From CAZJHX01 sp964545715 (GTDB taxonomy: Bacteria > Myxococcota_A > UBA9042 > GCA-2863065): 13,057 nt of DNA. The position numbers and the translations under genes are program-made. Position 1 is the stretch's first letter, and the number at the start of each line of letters is the position of its first letter. This document shows, in pieces, positions 1-6,757 of this stretch. The stretch is from NCBI GenBank assembly GCA_964545715.1, contig CAZJHX010000229.1, positions 1-13,057 of the forward strand, given 5' to 3'. Under the pieces are notes generated by a model, which had not been told where the DNA came from, ran no database searches, and worked only from the letters and a program-made list of their open reading frames with translations.

Positions 1-129
1 GTACTCGCGTTTGCCGCGCCGAAGCCGGCCGCCATCGCGGCGGGCCAGTTCGTCGATGCCCCAGAAGCCCGCGTTGTGGCGCGTCTGCGCGTAGTCGTCA
101 CCGGGATTACCCAGGCCGACCAGCAGCAT
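1..129 (-). CDS. pth: Peptidyl-tRNA hydrolase, N-terminal 43 residues only (partial)
   Basis: Pth releases tRNA from peptidyl-tRNA that has dropped off the ribosome and is a cytosolic enzyme. From ATG at 129 the sequence begins MLLVGLGNPG, with DDYAQTRHNAG following. This is the family signature: the Asn of GNPG (residue 8) binds substrate and the His of TRHNAG (residue 18) is catalytic. The rest lies outside the window. Upstream sequence shows no clear ribosome-binding site. A TGA in another frame overlaps the ATG as TGATG, the usual look of translational coupling, but the frame actually open upstream is the same as that of pth, so the two may be one polypeptide. Identity as Pth is firm; whether it is a separate gene is not. 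Confidence 0.85.
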   Translation of the reverse strand, partial: MLLVGLGNPGDDYAQTRHNAGFWGIDELARRDGGRLRRGKREY

Positions 130-2961
130 CAGCCAGCCAATCGCGCCCATCTGACGACCCGCCCCGCGGCGGAAAACCACCAGCAGCAACAGCACGACCG
201 CGACGATCCACAGCAGCCCGCCAAAGCCCTCGCTGGGCCGGCTGACGTACGACATGCTGAACTCCACGGCGTCCTCGGTCGGCTCCTGAACCGCCAGGGT
301 GTAGAGCAGCATGCGGGTGTCCGAGCCCTGCGGCATCGGGATGGGCATGGCGGACGCGGCGCCGCCCGGCGCTCGGTAGTCGCGCGCATCGGCCTCATCC
401 ATGCCGGTGCTGATGCTGTGCAGCGCGTAGTCCATCGGCACGCGCATCAGCCACTGCAGATCGGTGACCACCACGTCCGCGCGGGGGGCCAGGAACTCCA
501 GCGAGCCCAGGCTGCCCAGCGCATCACGGGTCGCCTGATAGACGATCTCCACGCGCGCCTGCGTGCCCTTGCGCAGCGGAATCGCCACCGCGCCCTTCTC
601 GTCGGACACGGCCTTGATCGCCTGCCCGTTGGCGCTGACGCTCCAGACCTTGCTGCCCTCGGGCAACATCAGCCGCACAAACTGGCGGTCGTCGTTGCGC
701 ACGTCAAAGACGGCCCGCGTCACCACATGGCCATCCTCGTACACCGTGGTCTCAAGCCACGCCTGCGTGATCATCGCCTTGAGCGTCTGCACGGTCTCGT
801 GGCGCTTGACGTGCAGCTTCAGCTCCCACGGCGTGTGCGCGTAGGTGTAGCCCAGCAGGATCTCGGTCCCGCCCATGGCGCGCCGGCTGACCGACTCGGG
901 CAGCTCGGTCACGTCCACTTTCCGCAGCTCGGCGGAGCTGGCCTGCTGCACCTCGATCCCGGTCTCCGCCGTGATCCCGAAGCTGCCCTCTTCCACCTCG
1001 GCGCCGTGCACGCGCACGTCGGGCAGGCGGATGTTGGCAGCCTTGGCTTTGGGCACCAGCTCAAACTCCAGATGCGCCTCGATGGTGCCCTCCAGCGCCT
1101 GACTGAACTTCAGCTCGTACGCCTTTCGCCCCTCACCGGCGTCAAACTCCTTCAGCTCGCCTTTCTTGCTCAGGCTCGGGGCCGTGACGGCCAGAATGGT
1201 GACGTCCTGCGGAAAGGTGAGCACCAGGCGCTCACTGCGGCCGCTCTTGACCTCGACCTGCACGGTGGCGTTGGCGATGATCGCGCCCTCTTTCACCGTG
1301 TACAGCGCCATGACCTGCGCGTCGTACAGCACCTCTTTGGCCTGCACCTCGGTCAGCTTGCTGGTGACGGATCCGGGCGCTCCGATGTGTTTCCACGCCT
1401 GGCTCACGGTGCGCTCCAGACCGGAGCGGATGGCGACCGGCAGCGCGTCCTGACCCACCTTCGTGTAGCCGATGGCCGCGGCGGTCTCGAACCCGACCTT
1501 TTTGCCGTCAAAGAGCGCGACCACGCCGGTCTCGCGAAAGGCGGACATCGGACGGATCACTGGAATGGCAAGCGCGGCGCCCTCTTTCTTGGGAATGACC
1601 TGCTCGAGCTCCAGCGAGAGGCGATACGACCCCGTCCGCTCATTGCCCAGCGTGATGCGCACCTGGCGCGGCTGGCCGTCATCGGTCTTGGCAAACGTGC
1701 GCCAGTCCTCGACGGTGTCGCCCGTGACCTTGTAGAGGACGACGCCCTCGGGGATCTGGATCGCCAGCTCTTTGGTCTTGCCGCGAAGGATCTCGTAGTC
1801 GATCTGCACCTTGGAGCGCATCACGCCCTCCTGCACGCTGACCAGCTGATACGTCTGCGTGTTGATACGCACGAGCTTCTCGGGCGCCGGGCGCTTCTCG
1901 GTCCACGTCAGCACAACCTTGTTGGACGGCGGCAGAAAGCCGGTCGCGGTCGTGATCTGCGCGTCGCCCTCGCCCGTGGTGGTCGTCGTCAGCGGCACGG
2001 CGGGCTCCAGCGTGACCTTACGCTTGCCGGGGATTACGGCCGTCAGCTTGGTGATCGGCGCGCGGTCCAGCGCCACGTCCACGCGCGGCTGCCCTTGAGT
2101 TCGATCGACCGCGGTGCGCAGCGTGGCCACCACCAGATGCTCGCCGGCGCCGGACACGACGACCGTGTGCCAGCCGTTGCGCACCTGGGTCACCAGGGCC
2201 TTGTCGTTCTCCTGCACGTGAGTCAGCGCAAGCGACTCGGGAGCCAACCGCACGCGCGCCTTGCTGCCTTTGACGTGCACCTCGAAGCGGGCCCACAGGT
2301 TGACGCCTTCACCGTCGGCACCGACCCTCAGCTCGTAGTCGGCGCGGCGGACCAACCCACCGCCGCCCGCGTCGCCAAACCGCAGCGCGACAGCCAATGC
2401 GCTGGGCAGCGAGGCCACCGTCGTGGAGCCCTGCTTGCGCACCCTGCCACCGGGCCAGATGTCGATCGCGCGGTCGCCGGCCTCCACAAACAGCGTTGAG
2501 CCCGGCAGCGCGGGCACCGGGATCAGCGCCGTGCGGCCGGCCGTCCCGGGCTGGGCGGGCACCAGATAACGCACACGCACCGTGACCTCGTCATCGCCGT
2601 CCGGCAGCATCAGAATGTGCGCGCCGGCGTCACGGGTGAGCGCAGCCTTGCTTCCGTCGCTGGTCACGCTCTCGATGACCACGTCACCGGGCAGCAGCGC
2701 GACCCGAGCCGCGCCTCCACCGATTATCTTGACCACTGCGGTCAAATCGACCGTCACAAAGCGCTCTTCCTCGCCGGGCAATGTCACCCGCAGCTCCCCG
2801 CGTCCCCACGTGATCTGTGGACCGCCGGCGCGGTTCTGGGCGTCGCGCATCAGCTGCTCGTAACGCTCCAGCGACAGCCGCACCTGACCCGGGGGATCAT
2901 CGGCCGCAAACGCTGTACTGCAAAGGGAAAGAACCAGGAGGGAAAGGCAGACTCTGCTCAT
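1..2961 (-). CDS. Large exported, membrane-anchored protein reading in frame into peptidyl-tRNA hydrolase (partial, runs off left edge)
   Basis: The frame is open from ATG at 2961 to the window edge (987 codons, no stop). GGAG lies 9 bases before the ATG. Residues 1-19 form a signal peptide ending in AFA, before ADDPP. Residues ~20-905 look like consecutive beta-sandwich domains: alternating strands, many Val/Thr, few Cys. The stretch LPEGSKVWSVSANG, followed by IPLRKG and VEIVYQA, resembles a module I associate with large exported proteins of unknown function. Residues 914-930 (GGLLWIVAVVLLLLVVF) are a membrane helix followed by RRGAGR, which predicts an extracytoplasmic body and a cytoplasmic C-terminus. 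From residue 945 the same frame encodes the N-terminus of Pth. I do not recognise the family of the main part and propose no function. A single-base error near 150-175 would instead end this protein at the TGA at 131-129, so fusion is not proven. Confidence 0.85.
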   Translation of the reverse strand, partial: MSRVCLSLLVLSLCSTAFAADDPPGQVRLSLERYEQLMRDAQNRAGGPQITWGRGELRVTLPGEEERFVTVDLTAVVKIIGGGAARVALLPGDVVIESVTSDGSKAALTRDAGAHILMLPDGDDEVTVRVRYLVPAQPGTAGRTALIPVPALPGSTLFVEAGDRAIDIWPGGRVRKQGSTTVASLPSALAVALRFGDAGGGGLVRRADYELRVGADGEGVNLWARFEVHVKGSKARVRLAPESLALTHVQENDKALVTQVRNGWHTVVVSGAGEHLVVATLRTAVDRTQGQPRVDVALDRAPITKLTAVIPGKRKVTLEPAVPLTTTTTGEGDAQITTATGFLPPSNKVVLTWTEKRPAPEKLVRINTQTYQLVSVQEGVMRSKVQIDYEILRGKTKELAIQIPEGVVLYKVTGDTVEDWRTFAKTDDGQPRQVRITLGNERTGSYRLSLELEQVIPKKEGAALAIPVIRPMSAFRETGVVALFDGKKVGFETAAAIGYTKVGQDALPVAIRSGLERTVSQAWKHIGAPGSVTSKLTEVQAKEVLYDAQVMALYTVKEGAIIANATVQVEVKSGRSERLVLTFPQDVTILAVTAPSLSKKGELKEFDAGEGRKAYELKFSQALEGTIEAHLEFELVPKAKAANIRLPDVRVHGAEVEEGSFGITAETGIEVQQASSAELRKVDVTELPESVSRRAMGGTEILLGYTYAHTPWELKLHVKRHETVQTLKAMITQAWLETTVYEDGHVVTRAVFDVRNDDRQFVRLMLPEGSKVWSVSANGQAIKAVSDEKGAVAIPLRKGTQARVEIVYQATRDALGSLGSLEFLAPRADVVVTDLQWLMRVPMDYALHSISTGMDEADARDYRAPGGAASAMPIPMPQGSDTRMLLYTLAVQEPTEDAVEFSMSYVSRPSEGFGGLLWIVAVVLLLLVVFRRGAGRQMGAIGWLMLLVGLGNPGDDYAQTRHNAGFWGIDELARRDGGRLRRGKREY

Positions 2962-2986
2962 TGGGGTGTTCTCCGCACGTGGATGG

Positions 2987-3016
2987 CAGATACTCAGAAC
3001 GGCTCAAGTCCTACAA
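2987..3016 (-). promoter_or_regulatory. Weak candidate promoter for the large exported protein
   Basis: On the minus strand TTGTAG (3016-3011) and TATCTG (2992-2987) are separated by 18 bases, about 26 bases before the start codon at 2961. The match to a sigma-70 consensus is partial. It is the best pair I see in this direction in the 106-bp divergent region. Confidence 0.25.
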
Positions 3017-3031
3017 TGATCTGTGTCATCG

Positions 3032-3060
3032 TTGAGTTCAGTTCGGACGGACCGTACTAT
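3032..3060 (+). promoter_or_regulatory. Sigma-70-like promoter placed for a leaderless transcript
   Basis: TTGAGT (3032-3037) and TACTAT (3055-3060) are separated by exactly 17 bases. The -10 box ends 7 bases before the ATG at 3068, so transcription would begin at or next to the start codon. No Shine-Dalgarno sequence lies at a usable distance, which fits a leaderless mRNA. It would drive the YGGPGF-repeat protein and the radical SAM gene, possibly also the lipA block. Confidence 0.5.
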
Positions 3061-3067
3061 CTTGAGC

Positions 3068-3757
3068 ATGGTCAAGAAAGTTAGAGTTAGTCGGGAGGGT
3101 TTGACCCGCTGCCCGGCCTGCGCCGCCCATATCAAGGTCGCCGAGCAGCTGAGGGACACGCTGTGCCCCTTTTGCGGCGCCTCCATCCTCGCTGCCGACG
3201 AGAACACCGTAGCTGACGAGGGTGTTGTAGCCACGGCGCTACGCAAGACCGCCAAAGCCCTGATGACCGGACGCAGCAGCATCATCGCGGCGTCGTTGTT
3301 CGGCGCGACCGCGATGGGCTGTGGCGACGAGGCGACGACCACGACCACCGGCGCGGATCAGGACGTCATCGAGACCAGCAGCACGGACACAGGGACCGGC
3401 ACCGGGACCGGCACCGAGACCGGCACCGAGGCGACCGGTACCGAGGTCACCGGCGAGACCACCGACCCACCCGATCCGGCCTCGGATTACGGCGGACCGG
3501 GCTTTGAAGAGGACACGGTGGACACCGGCTTTGCCCCGGACGTCGTGGAGTCGGACGCACAGACGACGACCGGCGGCGACGTCCCGGATATCGAGGAAGA
3601 CACGGCGCCTCCCGGCGAGGGCGCTGCGGACTACGGCGGACCCGGCTTCGACGACAGCGACGACGGCGGCACCACGGACGCGGATGTTGTCCAGGAAGAC
3701 GCCCCCGAGCCCACGCCGCAGCCTGAGTACGGCGTGCCGGCCCCCGACGCCGAGTGA
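3068..3757 (+). CDS. Zinc-ribbon / lipoprotein-like protein with YGGPGF repeats; candidate substrate of the adjacent radical SAM enzyme
   Basis: The product has 229 residues. Residues 15-36 hold two CPxC pairs (C15/C18 and C33/C36), a probable zinc ribbon. Residues 66-85 (M-TGRSSIIAASLFGATAMG-C) look like a lipoprotein signal or short membrane segment, with C85 as possible lipidation site; an internal start at M66 (3263) would give a plain lipoprotein, but it lacks a ribosome-binding site. Then come Thr/Gly/Glu low complexity (~90-132) and a very acidic tail. In the tail DYGGPGF occurs twice (Y141, Y189) and the C-terminus is PEYGVPAPDAE (Y221). The ATG at 3068 is preferred over an upstream GTG at 3023 because the promoter overlaps the latter. 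The stop overlaps the radical SAM start (GTGA), implying coupled translation. The role as a modified peptide substrate is inferred from repeats and context; I do not recognise a named family. Confidence 0.75.
   Translation: MVKKVRVSREGLTRCPACAAHIKVAEQLRDTLCPFCGASILAADENTVADEGVVATALRKTAKALMTGRSSIIAASLFGATAMGCGDEATTTTTGADQDVIETSSTDTGTGTGTGTETGTEATGTEVTGETTDPPDPASDYGGPGFEEDTVDTGFAPDVVESDAQTTTGGDVPDIEEDTAPPGEGAADYGGPGFDDSDDGGTTDADVVQEDAPEPTPQPEYGVPAPDAE
3392..3455 (+). repeat. Short tandem ACCGG-type repeat within the coding region
   Basis: GGGACCGGCACC is repeated, followed by degenerate GAGACCGGCACC units. They encode the (TG)n/(TE)n stretch after the lipoprotein-like Cys. This is a low-complexity linker that can vary in length by slippage. 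Confidence 0.6.
3467..3703 (+). repeat. Two imperfect ~31-residue repeats centred on DYGGPGF
   Basis: Codons 3467-3559 and 3608-3703 encode related segments. Each starts with PP, carries DYGGPGF followed by acidic residues, and ends in D-V-V then an acidic segment. A third, shorter relative (EYGVPAPD, from 3725) forms the C-terminus. The codons differ between copies (tac ggc gga ccg versus tac ggc gga ccc), so the copies are not recent duplicates. Confidence 0.65.
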
Positions 3758-5073
3758 GCACCGACACAGCCCGCCTGTTGAGGACCCCTCGCGGCGGAGA
3801 GATAGAGCGCCCCACGCCGCTGTACGTGGTCTGGGAGCTCACCCTGAAGTGTGATCTGGGCTGCAAGCACTGCGGCTCGCGCGCCGGCTTCAAGCGGCCT
3901 GACGAGCTGACCACCGCCGAGTGCGTGGACCTGATCGGGCAGATGGCGGAGCTCGGAATACGGGAGGTCACCGTCATCGGCGGTGAGGCCTATCTGAGAC
4001 CGGATTGGGACGTGCTGGTCGCGGAGATCACGCGGCAGGGCATGGGCGCCACGATGACGACCGGCGCCCGAAATCTGAGCCAGGAGCGCGTGAACGCGGC
4101 GGCGGCGGCAGGCATGAAGTCGATCTCGATCTCGCTGGACGGCCTGGAAGAGACGCACGACGCGCAGCGCGGCGCGAAGGGCTCGTGGAAGTCGGCGGTG
4201 GAGGCTGCCAGACGAGTGGTAGACGCCGGCATTCGGCTTACGACCAACACCCAGATCAACCGGCTGTCCATGCCCGAGCTGCCCGGCGTCGCGGACCTGA
4301 TGGTGGAGCTGGACTCCAAGGCGTGGCAGATCCAGCTGACGGTTCCGATGGGTCGCGCCGCGGACCGCCCTGACCTGCTGCTGCAGCCGTACGACCTGTT
4401 GGAGGTCTTTCCGCTGGTTGTGTGGATCAAGCAGAACAAGCTGGATCCGGCCGGGATCCGGCTGCAGCCGGGCAACAACTTCGGCTACTTCGGCCCGTAC
4501 GAGGAGCTGCTGCGCTTCAAAGGCAAATACGGCACCCACTGGACTGGCTGCTCGGCGGGCCGCTACTCGCTGGGCATCGAAGCCGACGGCAAGATCAAGG
4601 GCTGTCCGTCGTTGAGCAGCGAGGTCTATACCGGCGGAAACATCCGCGACATGACGCTGTCGGAGATCGTGTGGGACACGCCGGAGCTGGCGCGCTTTCG
4701 CGACAAGGAGCTCACGCGCGAGAAGATGTGGGGCTATTGCGACGGCTGCTACTACGCCGACGTGTGCCGCGGCGGGTGCAACTGGACCAGCCATGTGCTG
4801 CTGGACCGGCCCGGCAACAACCCCTATTGCATCCATCGCGCCCTGGAGTTTGAGAAGCAGGGCCTGCGCGAGCGGGTGGCCAAGGTCGAGCAGGCGCCGG
4901 GCAAGCCGTTCGACAACGGCCGGTTTGAGATCATCGTAGAGCCTGTCCCGGACCCGACGGACGAGGGCGCCAAGCTGATGGGGTTGGACGTAGCAAAGGT
5001 CATCGCGCTGCAGTCCAAAGACCTGGGCGTATGGACCCCGGAAGTCATCCGCGATCGGCTCACCAAGCGCTAA
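3754..5073 (+). CDS. Radical SAM/SPASM domain enzyme (probable peptide or protein maturase)
   Basis: The product has 439 residues. C33-x3-C37-x2-C40 (KCDLGCKHC) binds the SAM-cleaving 4Fe-4S cluster; the GGE motif of the SAM site is at 76-78. The C-terminal half is a complete SPASM domain: C266, a 17-residue gap to C284, then C329-x2-C332-x5-C338-x3-C342, and C359, which would hold two auxiliary 4Fe-4S clusters. SPASM enzymes typically modify peptides (anSME, PqqE and sactipeptide or cyclophane maturases). A tail of ~65 residues (375-439) follows the domain. The GTG start overlaps the stop of the upstream gene, which makes that YGGPGF protein the first substrate candidate. I have a vague memory of similar SPASM maturases with GNNxGYFGPYE in myxobacteria linked to short-motif peptides, but cannot confirm a named family. 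The reaction and target residue are unknown. Confidence 0.9.
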   Translation: MSTDTARLLRTPRGGEIERPTPLYVVWELTLKCDLGCKHCGSRAGFKRPDELTTAECVDLIGQMAELGIREVTVIGGEAYLRPDWDVLVAEITRQGMGATMTTGARNLSQERVNAAAAAGMKSISISLDGLEETHDAQRGAKGSWKSAVEAARRVVDAGIRLTTNTQINRLSMPELPGVADLMVELDSKAWQIQLTVPMGRAADRPDLLLQPYDLLEVFPLVVWIKQNKLDPAGIRLQPGNNFGYFGPYEELLRFKGKYGTHWTGCSAGRYSLGIEADGKIKGCPSLSSEVYTGGNIRDMTLSEIVWDTPELARFRDKELTREKMWGYCDGCYYADVCRGGCNWTSHVLLDRPGNNPYCIHRALEFEKQGLRERVAKVEQAPGKPFDNGRFEIIVEPVPDPTDEGAKLMGLDVAKVIALQSKDLGVWTPEVIRDRLTKR

Positions 5074-5108
5074 CTGCAGCCTCTTAGCGCCTTGACTCGC
5101 GCACGCGC

Positions 5109-6023
5109 ATGGGCGACAGTGCGCGCGCGATGCCCACCCCCCGAAAACCAAGCTGGCTGAAAGTACAAGCGCCCGGTGGCGCGCGCTACGCCGAGATCAA
5201 GTCGCGGCACCGCAATCTGTCGCTGAACACGGTCTGCGAAGAGGCGCGCTGCCCCAACATCGGTGAGTGCTGGAGCGGGGGGACCGCCACCATCATGATC
5301 CTGGGCGACACGTGCACCCGCGGGTGCCGCTTCTGCGCGGTGACCACGGGCAAGCCGCCCGGGGTGGACCTTGCCGAGCCGTTTCGCGTTGCCGAATCCA
5401 TCTCGAAGATGGGGCTGGATTACGTGGTGATCACCAGCGTCAATCGCGACGACATGCCGGACGGCGGGGCGGAGATCTTTGCCCGGACCATCCGCGCGAC
5501 CAAAGTGCGTCAGCCTACCCTGCTGATCGAGGTGCTGACCCCGGACTTTCAGGGCAAGATGGCGTCGGTGCAGGCGATCCTGGACGCTGGCCCCGACACG
5601 TTTGCGCACAACGTGGAGACCGTGGAGCGGCTGCAGCGCCGGGTCCGGGATGCGCGCGCGACGTGGCGGCAGAGCCTGGACGTGCTGGAGTACGCCAAGG
5701 CCAACACGTCGGTGGCCCACGGGCTGACCAAGACGTCGATCATGCTGGGCGTCGGCGAGACCCACGACGAGGTGGTGGACGCCATGCGACAGCTGCGCGG
5801 CGTTGGCTGTGACGTGGTCACGTTTGGCCAGTACCTGCGCCCGACCGCCAAGCACCTGGACGTAGTCGAGTATGTGACGCCCGAGACGTTTGACGAGTAC
5901 CGCGACATCGCGCTGGAGCTGGGCTTTGTGTACTGCGCGTCCGGACCGCTGGTGCGCAGCTCGTATCGGGCGGGCGAGTACTTTATGCGCAACTACTTCG
6001 AGCGTACGAGAGCGGCCTCATGA
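5109..6023 (+). CDS. lipA: Lipoyl synthase
   Basis: LipA inserts two sulfur atoms at C6 and C8 of the octanoyl group on lipoyl domains, using SAM and sacrificing its auxiliary cluster. The product has 304 residues, usual for the family. C43, C48 and C54 (CEEARCPNIGEC) bind the auxiliary cluster, C69-x3-C73-x2-C76 (CTRGCRFC) the radical SAM cluster, and SGPLVRSSYRAGE near the C-terminus contains the conserved Ser that ligates the auxiliary cluster. ATG at 5130 (MPTPRKPSWLK) is an alternative start; neither has a clear ribosome-binding site. It lies 35 bp after the radical SAM/SPASM gene and overlaps the next gene by 4 bases (ATGA). Its natural target is the E2 lipoyl domain encoded downstream. 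Confidence 0.96.
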   Translation: MGDSARAMPTPRKPSWLKVQAPGGARYAEIKSRHRNLSLNTVCEEARCPNIGECWSGGTATIMILGDTCTRGCRFCAVTTGKPPGVDLAEPFRVAESISKMGLDYVVITSVNRDDMPDGGAEIFARTIRATKVRQPTLLIEVLTPDFQGKMASVQAILDAGPDTFAHNVETVERLQRRVRDARATWRQSLDVLEYAKANTSVAHGLTKTSIMLGVGETHDEVVDAMRQLRGVGCDVVTFGQYLRPTAKHLDVVEYVTPETFDEYRDIALELGFVYCASGPLVRSSYRAGEYFMRNYFERTRAAS

Positions 6024-6757
6024 GCGCGGCGTTGACGTTGGAGAGCTCGGTGCCGGACACGGTAGCGCTGGTCGGCGCGCTGGATCAGCAGCTGATCGAG
6101 CTGTCGCGCCGCGGCCTCATCGCGCCGCACCAGCCGTGCACGGGCGAAGAGGCGGTGCTGGTGGGCAGCTGCGCGGCGCTGCGGGACACCGACTGGGTCT
6201 TCTGGGGGCGCCAGGTGTTGGTGCCGGCGCTGATGCGCGGTCTGCCGCTTGCCAGGCTGTTCGCCCACGCGCACGACATGTCGGCGGCCGCTGAGATCGC
6301 CGCGCTGCGCGTGGTCGCGACCAGTCACGGTGCTGCCGCGCGCCTTCCGCATGCGGCCGGCCTGGCGTGGGCGGCGCGCAAAGACGGCGTGGTCGCCCTG
6401 TGCGAGCTGGGGGACGGGGCAGTCAGTGACGCGGACTTCCATGTGGGCGTGAACTTTGCGGGCGTGCTGAAGGCCCCGGTGGTCTTTGTGGTGCGCAGCG
6501 AGGAGCAGGAGTGCCCGGTCTTTGAGCGGGGCGAGGGCTACGGCGTGCCGGGGCTGCGCGTTCCGGGCGACGATCCCCGGACAGTGCGTGACGCTGTGGC
6601 CGAGGCGGTCGAGCGAGCTCGCAAGGGCGGAGGGCCAACGCTGATCGAGGCGATGGTCGATCGCGAGCGGGCGCTGCCGACGTCCCGGCTGTCCGCACAT
6701 GAACACACTGTCGCCATGGCGCTGGCGCAGGCAGAGCGTAATCGGAGCGCGAATTGA
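6020..6757 (+). CDS. Truncated, probably non-catalytic paralogue of 2-oxoacid dehydrogenase E1 alpha
   Basis: The product has 245 residues, against 367 for the complete E1 alpha at 9082-10185, and aligns with it from about residue 17 to 211. Shared landmarks are TGEEAVLVGSCAALRDTDWV, RLPHAAGLAWAAR, GDGAVSDADFH and GVLKAPVVFV. The thiamine-diphosphate motif starts normally (GDG, 131-133), but the NN that ends it in the active paralogue is SE here (160-161), and SEGD has become SDAD. The HSTSDD active-site loop and ~100 C-terminal residues are absent. It overlaps lipA (ATGA) and E1 beta (TTGA) by 4 bases each and keeps an intact frame, so it looks maintained rather than decayed. A regulatory or structural partner of E1 beta is plausible but unproven. 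It occupies the place directly upstream of E1 beta where E1 alpha usually lies. Confidence 0.8.
   Translation: MSAALTLESSVPDTVALVGALDQQLIELSRRGLIAPHQPCTGEEAVLVGSCAALRDTDWVFWGRQVLVPALMRGLPLARLFAHAHDMSAAAEIAALRVVATSHGAAARLPHAAGLAWAARKDGVVALCELGDGAVSDADFHVGVNFAGVLKAPVVFVVRSEEQECPVFERGEGYGVPGLRVPGDDPRTVRDAVAEAVERARKGGGPTLIEAMVDRERALPTSRLSAHEHTVAMALAQAERNRSAN

Noticed and set aside
129..398. 89-codon minus-strand frame ending in TGA overlapping the pth ATG
   Set aside because: Cys/Arg-rich shadow of the exported protein's last domain. Kept only as the frame that would supply the stop if a one-base error exists near 150-175.
76..2499. 807-codon plus-strand open frame
   Set aside because: It is exactly codon-antisense to the exported protein gene, has His/Arg/Leu/Gln-rich composition without domains, and the opposite strand carries a signal peptide, membrane helix and Pth motifs.
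3631..5151. 506-codon minus-strand open frame
   Set aside because: It is antisense to the radical SAM/SPASM gene and has no recognisable motif.
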